A stretch of DNA of 64,000 bases from CAWGHZ01 sp963822575 (lineage in GTDB: Bacteria; Pseudomonadota; Alphaproteobacteria; MPNO01; DASWLB01): contig CAWGHZ010000007.1 in assembly GCA_963822575.1 (NCBI GenBank), positions 744,001 through 808,000 of the forward strand, written 5' to 3'. Position 1 is the first letter of the stretch. The number at the start of each line of letters is the position of its first letter. Both the position numbers and the translations under genes were made by a program. The notes below the pieces were generated by a model, which was not told where the DNA came from, made no database searches, and was given only the letters and a program-made list of their open reading frames with translations. This document shows, piece by piece, positions 28,007 through 37,229 of the stretch.

Positions 28007-29338
28007 ATGACCACGGCGCGCGAGAACGAGCTTCTGACCCGGGTCGGGCCGGGCACGCCGATGGGCACCCTGATACGCGAGTACTGGATGCCGGTCGCGC
28101 GCTCGGACGAGTTGACCGTCGACGGGCCGCCGATGCGGCTGATGGCGCTCGGCGAGAAGCTGATCGCCTTCCGCGATTCGGCCGGCCGCGTCGGGATCAT
28201 GGACCATCGCTGCCCGCACCGCTGCGCCTCGCTGTTCTACGGGCGCAAGGAGGAGGGCGGCCTCCGCTGCATCTATCACGGCTGGAAGTTCGACACCGTG
28301 GGCAACTGCCTCGACATGCCGAACCTGCCGCCGCATCAGGATTTCAAGCACAAGGTCACGGCCAAGGCCTACAAGGCGGTCGAGCGCTACGGCGTGATCT
28401 GGCTGTACATGGGCGTGCGCGACGTGGCGCCGCCTTTCCCGGATTTCGAGCTCAACGATCTCGGCGCCGACGAGTTTCAGGTCAGCTTCATCCAGCAGGA
28501 ATACAACTGGCTGCAGGGGCTCGAGAACGACCTCGACACGTCGCATTTCGGCTTCCTGCATCTCGGCGGGGTCGACCCCGCGACACTCGACCCGGAGGAC
28601 ACGTTCTTCTATCTCTCGTCCGACCGCGCGCCGCAGTTCCACATCGAGGACACGCCGCTTGGCCTGATGTACGGGGCCTACCGCCCGGCCGACGACGAGA
28701 ACTACCACTGGCGTCTCGCTCACTTCATCACGCCGTTCTGGTGCATCCCGCCGGCTGCGATGCTCGCCGACCAGATCATGATGAAGGGCTATATCCCGAT
28801 GGACGACACGCACACGATGGTCGTCACCATCGCCCGCGCCGTCATCCGCCGCCGCTCCTACCGCACCGCGGCGGGCGGGCCGGTTCCGGGCCTCGCCAAG
28901 CCGTTCCCGACGCCCGACGAGTTCCTGCCGAACACCACCGACTGGCTCGGTCGCTGGCGGGTGAAGAACAACCCGGAGAACGACTATCTGATCGACCGCG
29001 CGGCGCAGCGCGACGGGAACGTGTTCAGCGGCATTTCGGGCCTCGCCATGCAGGACAACGCCGTCGCCGGCACGATGGGGCCGATCACCGACCGCACGTT
29101 CGAGCATCTGTCGCCATCGGACGAGATGATCGCCCGCATGCGCCGCAAGATGGTCCGGCTGGTCCAGGCGTACGAAAAGGACAAGGCGACGAAGCTTCCG
29201 GGCGTGGACGAGCCGGGCGTCTATCGCCCCAATCGCGCCGGCAACTTCATCGCGCCCAAGACGAAGCCGTTCCGCGAAGCCTATGAGGAGATGCTGGCCC
29301 GCCATGTCAACGTCGCGCCGCGCTGGGCCGCGGAGTAG
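28007..29338 (+). CDS. Rieske oxygenase alpha subunit, phthalate-type
   Basis: A 443-residue oxygenase, ATG with GGAGGG 7 bases upstream. Rieske ligands are Cys69/His71 and Cys88/His91 (CPHRC, CIYHGW), and the catalytic motif is LENDLDTSHFGFLH. It has the phthalate/benzoate-type single-component layout without a beta subunit. It is a paralogue of the divergent gene at 26575. Three genes follow on the same strand: a 2-oxoglutarate oxygenase 7 bases on, a luciferase-like monooxygenase and an alpha/beta hydrolase. This suggests one catabolic operon. No reductase is present in it. Confidence 0.92.
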   Translation: MTTARENELLTRVGPGTPMGTLIREYWMPVARSDELTVDGPPMRLMALGEKLIAFRDSAGRVGIMDHRCPHRCASLFYGRKEEGGLRCIYHGWKFDTVGNCLDMPNLPPHQDFKHKVTAKAYKAVERYGVIWLYMGVRDVAPPFPDFELNDLGADEFQVSFIQQEYNWLQGLENDLDTSHFGFLHLGGVDPATLDPEDTFFYLSSDRAPQFHIEDTPLGLMYGAYRPADDENYHWRLAHFITPFWCIPPAAMLADQIMMKGYIPMDDTHTMVVTIARAVIRRRSYRTAAGGPVPGLAKPFPTPDEFLPNTTDWLGRWRVKNNPENDYLIDRAAQRDGNVFSGISGLAMQDNAVAGTMGPITDRTFEHLSPSDEMIARMRRKMVRLVQAYEKDKATKLPGVDEPGVYRPNRAGNFIAPKTKPFREAYEEMLARHVNVAPRWAAE

Positions 29339-29344
29339 GGGCGC

Positions 29345-30451
29345 ATGGTCGAGCTGATCGAGGACGGGGCGGTCGGCGCCTTCGCCGATTTCGACAACCG
29401 CTACGTCCGGTCGGGCGCGGGGCACGGGATCGAGCGCGCCGCACGCGACGCGCTGCCGGTGATCGACGTGACGCCCTTTGTCGCGGGCGGGACGGCGGCG
29501 GCGCGGCGCATGGTCGCCGACGCGATCCGCGCAGCATGCATCGACATCGGATTCTTCTACATCACCGGCCACGGCATTCCCAAGGCCGAGATGGACGCAT
29601 TCGAAGACCGGGTGCGCGCCTTCTTCGCGCAGCCGCTCGCCGAGAAGATGAAGATCGCGTGCCAGCGGAGCCCGAAGGAGCAGGGCTTCATGCGCGCGGG
29701 CGGGCTCGACCCCGAGAACAATCCGGACAAGGCCGGCGACATCAAGGAGCGGCTGTTCATCCCGCGCGACCTGCTGCCCGGCGAGCCGGAGGAGGGCCGT
29801 TACGCCCACGGCTGGGCGCAATATCCCGACGAACGCGCGGTGCCCGGCTTCGCCGCCTGCGTGCGCGACCAGATCGAGAAGCGCACGCACCTCGCGCGCT
29901 GCCTCGCCCGCGCCCTCGCCCTCAGCCTCGAACTCGCGGAGGACGAGCTCGACGCGCACTACGCCTATCCGGGCGCGACGATGGCGCTCAACTACTACCC
30001 GCCGGTCGCGCCCGCCGATCTCAAGGACAACCAGTGGAGCTTTTCGCCCCACACCGACTACGGCGCGTTCACCATCCTGCAGCAGGACGCGACCGGCGGC
30101 CTCGAAGTGCGCAACGCCAACGGCGAATGGATCGACGTGCCGCCGCTGCCGGGGACGTTCGTGGTCAATATCGGCGATCTGTTCGCCATGTCGACCAATG
30201 ACCTCTATACGTCCAACCTGCACCGGGCGGTGAACTTCTCGGGCCGCGGGCGCGTGTCGGCGGCCTATTTCATCGCGCCGCAGGGCGCGTCCGTGATCGA
30301 ATGCCTGCGTACCTGCCACGGTCCGGACAACCCGCCGCGCTACGAGCCGGTCGTCGCCGAGCCCTATCAGCGCGCGCTGGTCGCCCAGGCGCACCGCACC
30401 GGCCGGCCCGGCATCGCGCTGCGCACCGCCAAAAGGTTCGGGACAAGGTGA
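29345..30451 (+). CDS. 2-oxoglutarate/Fe(II)-dependent oxygenase (isopenicillin N synthase family)
   Basis: A 368-residue double-stranded beta-helix enzyme. The N-terminal half has the family DUF-like motif LPVIDVTPF and IDIGFFYITGHGIPKAEMD. The iron ligands are in PHTDYGAFT (His, Asp) and NLHRAV (His), with the 2-oxoglutarate-binding Arg and Ser in GRGRVSAAYF. It would hydroxylate or desaturate a small organic substrate using O2 and 2-oxoglutarate. It follows the Rieske gene by 6 bases and precedes a flavin monooxygenase, so a role in the same pathway is likely, but the substrate is unknown. Confidence 0.9.
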   Translation: MVELIEDGAVGAFADFDNRYVRSGAGHGIERAARDALPVIDVTPFVAGGTAAARRMVADAIRAACIDIGFFYITGHGIPKAEMDAFEDRVRAFFAQPLAEKMKIACQRSPKEQGFMRAGGLDPENNPDKAGDIKERLFIPRDLLPGEPEEGRYAHGWAQYPDERAVPGFAACVRDQIEKRTHLARCLARALALSLELAEDELDAHYAYPGATMALNYYPPVAPADLKDNQWSFSPHTDYGAFTILQQDATGGLEVRNANGEWIDVPPLPGTFVVNIGDLFAMSTNDLYTSNLHRAVNFSGRGRVSAAYFIAPQGASVIECLRTCHGPDNPPRYEPVVAEPYQRALVAQAHRTGRPGIALRTAKRFGTR

Positions 30452-30464
30452 GGGGATACCCGAA

Positions 30465-31733
30465 ATGAGCGATGGAAATCGCGCCGCGCTTGCCGCGCCG
30501 CCGGCCGCCAAACTGTTCTGCTGGCACTTCATGTCGTACCCGTACCTCCCCGCGGATTTCGAGGAGCGCTACGAGACCGGCTGGGTGAAGGCGCCGAACG
30601 CGCTGTGGGACCGCGAGCGCGCGGCGGGGCTCTACCAGGAATATATCGACCAGCTCGTCTACGCCGATGAGCTCGGCTTCGACGGGGTGACGGTCAACGA
30701 GCATCACCAGACGGTCTACGGGCTGATGCCCTCGCCCAACCTGATCGCGGCCGCGCTCGCCCAGGCGACGAAGAACGTCAAGATCGCGGTGATCGGCAAT
30801 CTGCTGCCGCTCCGCCTCAACCCGATGCGCGTCGCCGAGGAGTACGCGATGCTCGACTGCATGTCGGGCGGGCGGATGATTTGCGGCTTCGCGGTCGGGG
30901 CGGGGCAGGAGGCGTTCAACTACGACGTCCCGCAGCCGCAGGCGCGCACCCAGTTCTGGGAGGCGATCGACCTGATCGCCCGCGCCTGGACCGAGCCCGG
31001 CCCGTTCGCCCATGAGGGACGTCACTACCCGTTACGCTATGCCAATTGCTGGCCGCTGCCCGAGCAGCGCCCGCACCCGCCGATCTGGATCCCCGGCGGG
31101 TCGAGCCGCGAGACCATCGTCGAGACGGCGCGGCGGGGCTATGCCTATTTCCTGTCCTCGCGCGCGCACGGCGCCGCCACGCGCCAGACGGTCGAGCGCT
31201 TCGCCGCCGCGATCGAGGAGTTCGGTGGCACGTACGACCCGTTCCGCTTCGGCGTGCTGATCTCGGTCCATGTCGGCGAGACCGACGAGAAGGCGCGCGA
31301 AGAGTCGCAGGAGGGCATCTGGTACTTCCTGCAGAAATGCCTGCACGGGCATCTGCGCAAGAAGGGCCGGTTCCTCACCGCGGGACCGGGCGCGCCGTCG
31401 GTCTCGACGGCGTCCTATGAGGCGGCGGTCGGAAGGTTCGGCGCGGGCGACGGGCGCATGCTGGGCGACGTCGCCGACTGGGCCGAGCTCGAACAGTGGA
31501 ACTCGATCATCGTCGGCAGCCCCAAGACGGTCCGCGACAAATTGTGGGCGCTGATCGAGCAGGCGGGCGTCGGCAACTTCCTCGTCCAGTTCCATTTCGG
31601 CAACATGCCCGACGCGGTGGTGCGGAACTCGATGCGGCTGTTCGCGATGGAGGTGGCGCCGTACCTGCGCGCCGAGTCGGCGAAGCTGTTCGCGAAGCAA
31701 TATCCCGCGCTTGCCGAGACCGCCGCCGCATGA
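30465..31733 (+). CDS. Luciferase-like (LLM-class) flavin-dependent oxidoreductase
   Basis: A 422-residue TIM-barrel protein of the bacterial luciferase family. It carries the substrate-facing VNEHHQTVYGL stretch, GGRMICGFAVGAGQEAF and the C-terminal NFLVQFHFGNMPD. Members use FMNH2 (or F420) to oxidise or open organic compounds. Start ATG 30465 lies 13 bases after the oxygenase stop. It overlaps the following hydrolase start by 4 bases (ATGA), so the two are translationally coupled. A related but distinct LLM gene is at 41499. Confidence 0.9.
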   Translation: MSDGNRAALAAPPAAKLFCWHFMSYPYLPADFEERYETGWVKAPNALWDRERAAGLYQEYIDQLVYADELGFDGVTVNEHHQTVYGLMPSPNLIAAALAQATKNVKIAVIGNLLPLRLNPMRVAEEYAMLDCMSGGRMICGFAVGAGQEAFNYDVPQPQARTQFWEAIDLIARAWTEPGPFAHEGRHYPLRYANCWPLPEQRPHPPIWIPGGSSRETIVETARRGYAYFLSSRAHGAATRQTVERFAAAIEEFGGTYDPFRFGVLISVHVGETDEKAREESQEGIWYFLQKCLHGHLRKKGRFLTAGPGAPSVSTASYEAAVGRFGAGDGRMLGDVADWAELEQWNSIIVGSPKTVRDKLWALIEQAGVGNFLVQFHFGNMPDAVVRNSMRLFAMEVAPYLRAESAKLFAKQYPALAETAAA

Positions 31734-32554
31734 CGACGCGCTTCGTGACCGCGCCGGGCGGCCGCAGGGTCGCGCTCGCGGAGCAGGGCGCGGGCGCGCC
31801 GGTCCTCTATCTGCATGACTTTATCGACGTGCATGGTGCGACCGGGGCCTGGTTCGAATTCCATGACCGGCTCGCCGGACGGCGCCGCGTGATCGCACCG
31901 GCGCATGCCGGCTGCAATGGCTCGGACGAGGACGAGGACGCGACGACCATCGACGACGCCGTGTTCCATGTGCGCGAGACGCTCGAGCTCCTGGGCCTCG
32001 ACCGGGTTGCGGTGATCGGCACCGGCATCGGCGGCTGGATCGCGGCCGAGCTTGCGGTGCGCTGCCCCGCCGCGGTCGAGCGGCTGGTGCTGATCGGGGC
32101 CGCCGGGCTCTACCTCCCGGGCGAACCCATCGCCGATCTGTTCTTCGAGGTGCAGCCGGTGAACGGCGAGCACACCGACGCCTACCGCCGCATGCTGTTC
32201 GCCGATCCCAATGCGCCGCTGACCCTCGAGTGGGGGCCGCGCGGGCGCCTGGCGCCGGAGCGGGACGCGCTGCGCTACCGCATGTTCCGCTTCGCCCACC
32301 GCTTCGGCTTCAACCCGCCCTATCTGCACAACCGCATGCTGCGCCGGCGGCTGCCCTTCTACAAGGGACCGGCGCTGGTGCTGTGGGGCGAGCAGGACGG
32401 GCTCGTGCCCCCGTCGCACGGCCGCGCCTATGCCGAGGGCCTGCCCGGCGCGCGCGCGAAGCCCTTCCCCGATGCAGGCCACAGCCTGCACCTTGAGCGG
32501 CCCGCCGAGGCGGCCGACGAAATCATTGCCTTCCTCGCCGAAGGGGCGCGCTAG
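31730..32554 (+). CDS. Alpha/beta-hydrolase-fold protein lacking the nucleophile Ser
   Basis: A 274-residue alpha/beta hydrolase. The elbow reads VIGTGIGGW (Gly99) where the family has G-x-S-x-G, so the nucleophile is replaced by Gly. The other triad members look present: Asp in WGEQDGLVPP and His in DAGHSLHLE. The likely oxyanion region is YLHDFIDVHG. It is coupled to the LLM monooxygenase by an ATGA overlap. It may be a non-hydrolytic member (binding, lyase or ring-opening) or a dead enzyme. A sequencing change (AGC to GGC) cannot be excluded. Its stop overlaps the convergent Rieske gene by CTAG. Confidence 0.85.
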   Translation: MTTRFVTAPGGRRVALAEQGAGAPVLYLHDFIDVHGATGAWFEFHDRLAGRRRVIAPAHAGCNGSDEDEDATTIDDAVFHVRETLELLGLDRVAVIGTGIGGWIAAELAVRCPAAVERLVLIGAAGLYLPGEPIADLFFEVQPVNGEHTDAYRRMLFADPNAPLTLEWGPRGRLAPERDALRYRMFRFAHRFGFNPPYLHNRMLRRRLPFYKGPALVLWGEQDGLVPPSHGRAYAEGLPGARAKPFPDAGHSLHLERPAEAADEIIAFLAEGAR

Positions 32555-33702
32555 ACGCCTGTCTGGGTGGCGAGCGCGTTGGGCGGCTGCCACTCCTTGA
32601 GCGACTTGCCGTCGGCGAGGGCGGCGAGCTCGCGCATCCAGATCTTGCGCCACAAGATGATGCCACGGTCCGACCTGCCGAGATGCTCGAACGGGCCCTC
32701 CTCGACGGTCGGCTGGCCCATCTGGGCGACGCAATCCTGGATATTCACCAGGTCGGGGCGCGCGAGCACGTCCGGGTCCTCCAGGCTGCGGTAGCCGGCG
32801 AGGATCTGGCGCGCCACATCGTCGGCCGGATGCAGTCCCACGAGGCGGTTCTTCGCGCGCTCGGCGGCGATCGCCGCGCGGTAGCGCTCGGCTGCCGCAC
32901 CGGTCAAATGGCGCAGATCGACGCCGAAACTGAGATGGGACCGGTCGTCATAGGGCACGCGCCAGGCGACCCGGTCGGAGAAGCCTTCGTCGCCCTTGTC
33001 CGGCGCGGGCGAGGACTTGAACATGATCATGTTGGGCATCAGGAGCTGGTTCGCCCGCGCGTTGCCGTTCGGGTAGCGCGCGACGACCCGCATGCCGTAC
33101 TTCGTCTCCTCCGCTTCGATCGTCGGCACCTGGGCGAGGCCCGCCCGGCTGAATGCCGTGTGGCGGTGGGTGAAGATGACGTGGACCTCGTCCGAGTGGT
33201 TGTCGAGCGTGTGAAAATAGTTGGAGTGGCGCAGGTAGGTGTCGGTTTCGAGGACGCCTTCGTCCTCGAACCAGGCGTAGCGCGGCAAGGGCGGCGGCGC
33301 ACCCTCGCCCAGCCAAGCGAAGATCAGCCCGAGATATTCCTCGGTGGGGTAGGCGGGCAGCGCGATCTTGTCCCTGAAGCCTTCGAGCTCGGCCGGCTGG
33401 TCGACGCAGTGCCCGTCGCCCGCGAACATCCAGCCGTGATACATGCAGCGGATCGCCTCGCCCTCAATCCAGCCGGCGGAAAGCTGAGCGCCGCGGTGGG
33501 CACAGCGCGGTCCGATCAGATAGGGTTTGCCTGACATGCCGCGATAGAGGGTGAGACGCTCGCCCATTACCTGGACGGGCTTGGCCTTGCCCTTTTCGAG
33601 CTCCGCGGCGATATGGACCGGCTGCCAGAACCGGCGGAGATACCGGCCGGCCAGCGTGCCGGGCCCGGTGATCAGCAGGTCCTCGTAGGTCACCTCGGTC
33701 AT
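32551..33702 (-). CDS. Rieske oxygenase alpha subunit, third single-component type
   Basis: A 383-residue protein with Rieske ligands Cys67/His69 and Cys86/His89 (CAHRG, CMYHGW). The catalytic site reads LDNHSDEVHVIFTH, which keeps the two-His-plus-Asp pattern. It is shorter than the other two phthalate-type oxygenases and diverges in the C-terminal half. Its start has a good GGGAGG-like site (rc of CTCCC). It is divergent from a TRAP binding-protein gene (start 33881), the usual arrangement of a catabolic enzyme and its uptake system, so the TRAP ligand and this oxygenase's substrate may be the same. Confidence 0.9.
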   Translation of the reverse strand: MTEVTYEDLLITGPGTLAGRYLRRFWQPVHIAAELEKGKAKPVQVMGERLTLYRGMSGKPYLIGPRCAHRGAQLSAGWIEGEAIRCMYHGWMFAGDGHCVDQPAELEGFRDKIALPAYPTEEYLGLIFAWLGEGAPPPLPRYAWFEDEGVLETDTYLRHSNYFHTLDNHSDEVHVIFTHRHTAFSRAGLAQVPTIEAEETKYGMRVVARYPNGNARANQLLMPNMIMFKSSPAPDKGDEGFSDRVAWRVPYDDRSHLSFGVDLRHLTGAAAERYRAAIAAERAKNRLVGLHPADDVARQILAGYRSLEDPDVLARPDLVNIQDCVAQMGQPTVEEGPFEHLGRSDRGIILWRKIWMRELAALADGKSLKEWQPPNALATQTGV

Positions 33703-33880
33703 CGCGCGCTCCCTCCCGCATCGCGGGTCATTCTAGGCGATCCGGACCATCGGACAATACGCGCCCATCGTGCTTGCGAGGGCGACAAATATTCGCCAAG
33801 ATTTCTTCAAACGCGCGGCGCCGGACGCCAGCTCGCGGCGGTGTGCTTCACAACACCACGAACACGGGGAGATGCACATC

Positions 33881-35005
33881 ATGAAATCCGTCAGGACTCT
33901 TGCCGTGGCCGCTGCCCTCGCCGGGCTGGCGGCGGCGATCATTCCCAGCGGCCAGGCGCGCGAACTCGTCTACGGCTCGCAGCTCGGCCCGCGCCACGGC
34001 TTCATCCGCTATGCGATCCCGCCCTTCTTCGCCGCGGTCAAGCAGGCGACGAACGGCGCCATCCGGTGGAAGCATGTCGGCGGCGGCGCCATCGTCAACT
34101 TCAAGTCGGCGGTGGCCGGGGTGAAGAACGGGCTGGTGGACGCGGGCTTCGGCATCGCGGTCTACGTGCCGGCGGTGCTGCCGTCGACCGCGCTGATCCA
34201 CACCATGTTCTTCCCCGGCAACGACGCGGTCGGGATGACCGGCGCCGCGCTCGAGACGGTGATGCTGCACTGCCCGTCCTGCCAGAAGGAGTTCCGGGCC
34301 AACAACTCGCTGTTCCTGGCGGGCTACGACACGACGGCCTACGAGTATATCTGCCGCGAGAACGTGAAGAGCGTCGCCGCGCTCAAGGGCCTCAAGATCC
34401 GCACCTCCGGCGGCGGGGTCATGCTGGCCAAGATGGCCGGCGCCACGCCGGTGGCGATGAGCCCGGCCGAGGCGACCACGGCCTTGCAGCGCGGCACGCT
34501 CGACTGCGTGCACGGCTCGGTGTCGTGGCTGCGCTCCTACGGCTATCAGGACGTGGCCAAGTCGGTGCTCGACTACCCGATGGGCGTCAGCGGGCCGACG
34601 CTGAGCTTCCTGATGAGCCGCACCACCTGGAACAGCTTCACCAAGGCCGAGAAAGAGGCGCATGTCGAAGCCGCGCCCATCCTCGGCGCCGAGGTCACGG
34701 TGAAGGCCTATCTCGGCGATGACGCCAGCGTCAAGGCGGCCGCCATGAAGAAGGGCGTCAGGTTCAACCAAGGCGGCGCGGCCGAGAAGGATTTGTTCGA
34801 CCGATTCTACAAGGCCGAGCGCGCGCGTGTGATCGACGAGTACACCAAGAAATTCCACATCCCCGCGGCCGAGATTCTCGACAACCTCGAGAAGGCGCAG
34901 GAGAAGTGGACCAAGATCTCCGCGGAGGTCGGGACCGACATCCCGAAGATCGAGGCTGCCCTGAAGCGAGAGATCTATTCCAAGCTCGACGTCGACAAGA
35001 TGTAG
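33881..35005 (+). CDS. dctP: TRAP transporter substrate-binding protein DctP, Cys-bearing
   Basis: A 374-residue exported protein from ATG 33881, which has GGGGAG 9 bases upstream. An ATG at 33872 has the same site only one base away. The signal peptide is residues 1-26 (ends SGQA-RE). The mature domain shows the DctP pattern with TLDCVHGSVSW. Cys131 and Cys134 form a CPSC pair, with Cys158 24 residues on. The paralogue at 45055 has the same spacing. The ligand is unknown, and many TRAP proteins bind carboxylates. It is followed by a DctQ-DctM pair, so a full system is present. Confidence 0.88.
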   Translation: MKSVRTLAVAAALAGLAAAIIPSGQARELVYGSQLGPRHGFIRYAIPPFFAAVKQATNGAIRWKHVGGGAIVNFKSAVAGVKNGLVDAGFGIAVYVPAVLPSTALIHTMFFPGNDAVGMTGAALETVMLHCPSCQKEFRANNSLFLAGYDTTAYEYICRENVKSVAALKGLKIRTSGGGVMLAKMAGATPVAMSPAEATTALQRGTLDCVHGSVSWLRSYGYQDVAKSVLDYPMGVSGPTLSFLMSRTTWNSFTKAEKEAHVEAAPILGAEVTVKAYLGDDASVKAAAMKKGVRFNQGGAAEKDLFDRFYKAERARVIDEYTKKFHIPAAEILDNLEKAQEKWTKISAEVGTDIPKIEAALKREIYSKLDVDKM

Positions 35006-35038
35006 GGAAGCGGCGCGGTCCGGGCGGGTAGGGCGATC

Positions 35039-35555
35039 ATGGGCCGCATCGACCGGTGGATCGACCGCGCGATCGACGCCACGGTGTGGATCGGCTGCAT
35101 CGTCGGCTTCGCCATGATGGCGCATGTGACCGCCGACGTGATCGCACGGGTCGTGTTCGACTCCCCGCTCGGCGCGACGACCGAGATCGTCGCCGGCTAC
35201 TACATGGTGGTGGTCGCCTTCCTGCCGCTCGCCTGGATCGCGCGCGACGACGCGCACATCGTGGTCGAGCTGTTCACGCGGGGCCTCTCGGCGCGGGCGC
35301 TGCTCCGTCTCACCGTCAGCGTGACGAAGTCTCACCATTCTCTACATGGGCGTGTTCACCTGGCGCACGGCCGTTTCGGCCATCGAGGAGACGTCCTTGG
35401 GCGAGCAGTTCCGCGAGAGCGCGATCGGCTTCGTCCCCGCCTGGCCGAGCCGCTGGATCCTCCCGATCTCGGGCTTCCTGATGACGGCGATCCTGATCCT
35501 GCGGACGATGCGCGACGTGCGCCGCATCCTCCGCGGCGGGGCGGAGGGCGAATGA
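35039..35555 (+). CDS. dctQ: TRAP transporter small permease DctQ (frameshifted)
   Basis: A small membrane subunit with four membrane segments. The first frame starts at ATG 35039 (IDRWIDRAIDATVWIGCIVGFAM) and breaks near residue 96. The downstream frame continues SLTILYMGVFTWRTA to a stop at 35555. One extra base lies at GAAGTC (35326-35331), and removing one A gives an unbroken protein of about 171 residues. DctQ links the binding protein to the large permease. It starts 33 bases after dctP and precedes dctM by 25 bases. Confidence 0.8.
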
Positions 35556-35580
35556 GCGCGCCGCGGCGGGGTGCTGCGCG

Positions 35581-36897
35581 GTGAGCTCGCTCGACATCGG
35601 ATTCTGGAGCCTGCCGGTCATCCTGGCGCTGATCGCGGCGCGCGTTCCGATCGGCGCGGCGCTGGGCGGCGTCGCGCTCGTGGGCATCGCGCTAGTGCGC
35701 AATACCGAGACGGCGCTGACCCTGCTGCAGTCGACGCCCTTCGAGTTCGGCTCCAAGTGGAGCCTGTCGGCGATCCCGATGTTCCTCCTGATGGGCTCGA
35801 TCGCCCATAACTCGGGGATCAGCCACGCGCTGTTCCGCGCCGCGAGACTGTGGCTCTCGGGCCTGCCCGGCGGGCTCGCGGTCGCCACCAACCTCGCCTG
35901 CGCCGGGTTTGCGGCCGCCTCGGGGTCAAGCGTCGCCACCGCGGCCGCGATGGGGCGCATCGCCATCCCGGAGATGCTGTCGCACGGCTACGACAAGGGG
36001 CTCGCGACCGGGGTGGTGGCGAGCGCGGGCACGCTGGGCTCGCTCATCCCGCCTTCGATCCTGTTCGTGCTTTACGGCATCTTCGCCGAGGTCTCGATCG
36101 TCAAGCTCCTGATCGCGGGCGTCCTGCCCGGCCTGCTCACCGCCGCCGTCTACACCGCGATGATCGTGGTGCGCTGCAAGCTCCACCCGGAGATCGCACC
36201 CCCGATCGCCGGCGAGGAGCTGGCGACGCTCAAGACCGAGCGCTGGGTGGCGCTGTCGCAGGTTTGGCCGGTGGTGCTGCTGATCGCGGGCGTGATCGGC
36301 GGGCTCTACGCGGGGGTGATCACCCCCACCGAGGCCGGCGCGGCCGGCGCGGCGCTCGCCTTCGTCATCGCCGCCGCGCAGGGCCGGCTGACCATGGCAG
36401 CGCTGGTGGCGAGCCTGAAGGACGCCGTCGGCACCACCGCGCAGATCTTCTTCGTCGGCATGGGCGCCGTGATGTACACCAAGCTCCTCGCGCTCACCGG
36501 CATGGCGTCCTTCCTCGCCACATCGATCGGGAGCTGGGCGCTCGACCCGCTGACCCTGGTGATCGCGGCGTCGGCGATCTACCTCGTCCTCGGCATGTTC
36601 CTCGACCCTCTGGGCATCCTGCTGCTGACCCTGCCGGTGCTGCTGCCGATGTTCGAGGCGCTCGATCTCGACCTCGTCTGGTTCGGCGTGCTGGTGGTGA
36701 AGTATCTCGAGATCGGGCTTCTGACGCCGCCGGTCGGGTTCAACGTCTACGTCATCAAGAGCGTGGTGGGCGACGAGATCCCGCTCGAGACCATCTTCAA
36801 GGGCGTCGGCTGGTTCCTGTTCTGCGAGGTGATCGTGATGACCCTGCTGATCGCCTTCCCGGAAATCTCGCTCTATCTGCCGAGCACGATGAACTAG
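35581..36897 (+). CDS. dctM: TRAP transporter large permease DctM
   Basis: A 438-residue membrane protein with 12 or so segments. The N-terminal half has VPIGAALGGVALVGIA and the repeated GSSVATAAAMGRIAIPEM motif, with LIPPSILFVLYG in the middle. The C-terminal half has the mirrored elements ending LTPPVGFNVYVIKS. It is the transport pore of the TRAP system, driven by sodium or proton gradient. The GTG start has a poor ribosome site, which may mean translational coupling to dctQ. A close paralogue is encoded at 47305-48618. Confidence 0.93.
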   Translation: MSSLDIGFWSLPVILALIAARVPIGAALGGVALVGIALVRNTETALTLLQSTPFEFGSKWSLSAIPMFLLMGSIAHNSGISHALFRAARLWLSGLPGGLAVATNLACAGFAAASGSSVATAAAMGRIAIPEMLSHGYDKGLATGVVASAGTLGSLIPPSILFVLYGIFAEVSIVKLLIAGVLPGLLTAAVYTAMIVVRCKLHPEIAPPIAGEELATLKTERWVALSQVWPVVLLIAGVIGGLYAGVITPTEAGAAGAALAFVIAAAQGRLTMAALVASLKDAVGTTAQIFFVGMGAVMYTKLLALTGMASFLATSIGSWALDPLTLVIAASAIYLVLGMFLDPLGILLLTLPVLLPMFEALDLDLVWFGVLVVKYLEIGLLTPPVGFNVYVIKSVVGDEIPLETIFKGVGWFLFCEVIVMTLLIAFPEISLYLPSTMN

Positions 36898-36906
36898 GGC
36901 CGCCGT

Positions 36907-37203
36907 TCAGTCGCCTTCGTACTCGATCGCGCGGCCGAGCTCGCGGAAGCGGAAGCGCTTGAAGGCGCGCTGGCCGTCATAGTCGAGCACGCGCAGGTCG
37001 TCCTTCTCGTCGAGGTCGCGCTCGATGATCGCGAAATGCGCGCCGTAGCGCTCGCGCGCGAGGCCGAGCGGCACGTCGAACGCAATGAACTTGTCGATCC
37101 TCTTGGCCTTCAGCTTCTCCAGGAGCTTGGGCTCGGTCACCGAGTCGTGCGAGGTAAGGAGGACCAGCGGGCCTGAGCCTGCAAACAGCATGAAGCAATT
37201 CAT
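36907..37203 (-). CDS. Small conserved cytosolic protein, unknown function
   Basis: A 98-residue protein from ATG 37203 with GGAGA 6 bases upstream. It begins MNCFMLFAGSGPLVLLTSHDSV and ends in a charged region (RAFKRFRFRELGRAIEYEGD). I see no enzyme motif or membrane segment beyond a short hydrophobic start. It lies downstream of ppsA on the same strand (27 bases after the ppsA stop) and so may be co-transcribed with it. Small proteins of this type are found in alphaproteobacteria without assigned function. Confidence 0.65.
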   Translation of the reverse strand: MNCFMLFAGSGPLVLLTSHDSVTEPKLLEKLKAKRIDKFIAFDVPLGLARERYGAHFAIIERDLDEKDDLRVLDYDGQRAFKRFRFRELGRAIEYEGD

Positions 37204-37229
37204 GACGTCTCCGTGTCCTGGGTTGGCGA

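Noticed and set aside
33781..33797. GGCGA-N7-TCGCC dyad between the third Rieske gene and dctP
   Set aside because: The arms are only 5 bases and GC-rich, so chance is likely in this genome. It is less convincing than the dyads at 21445 and 62550.
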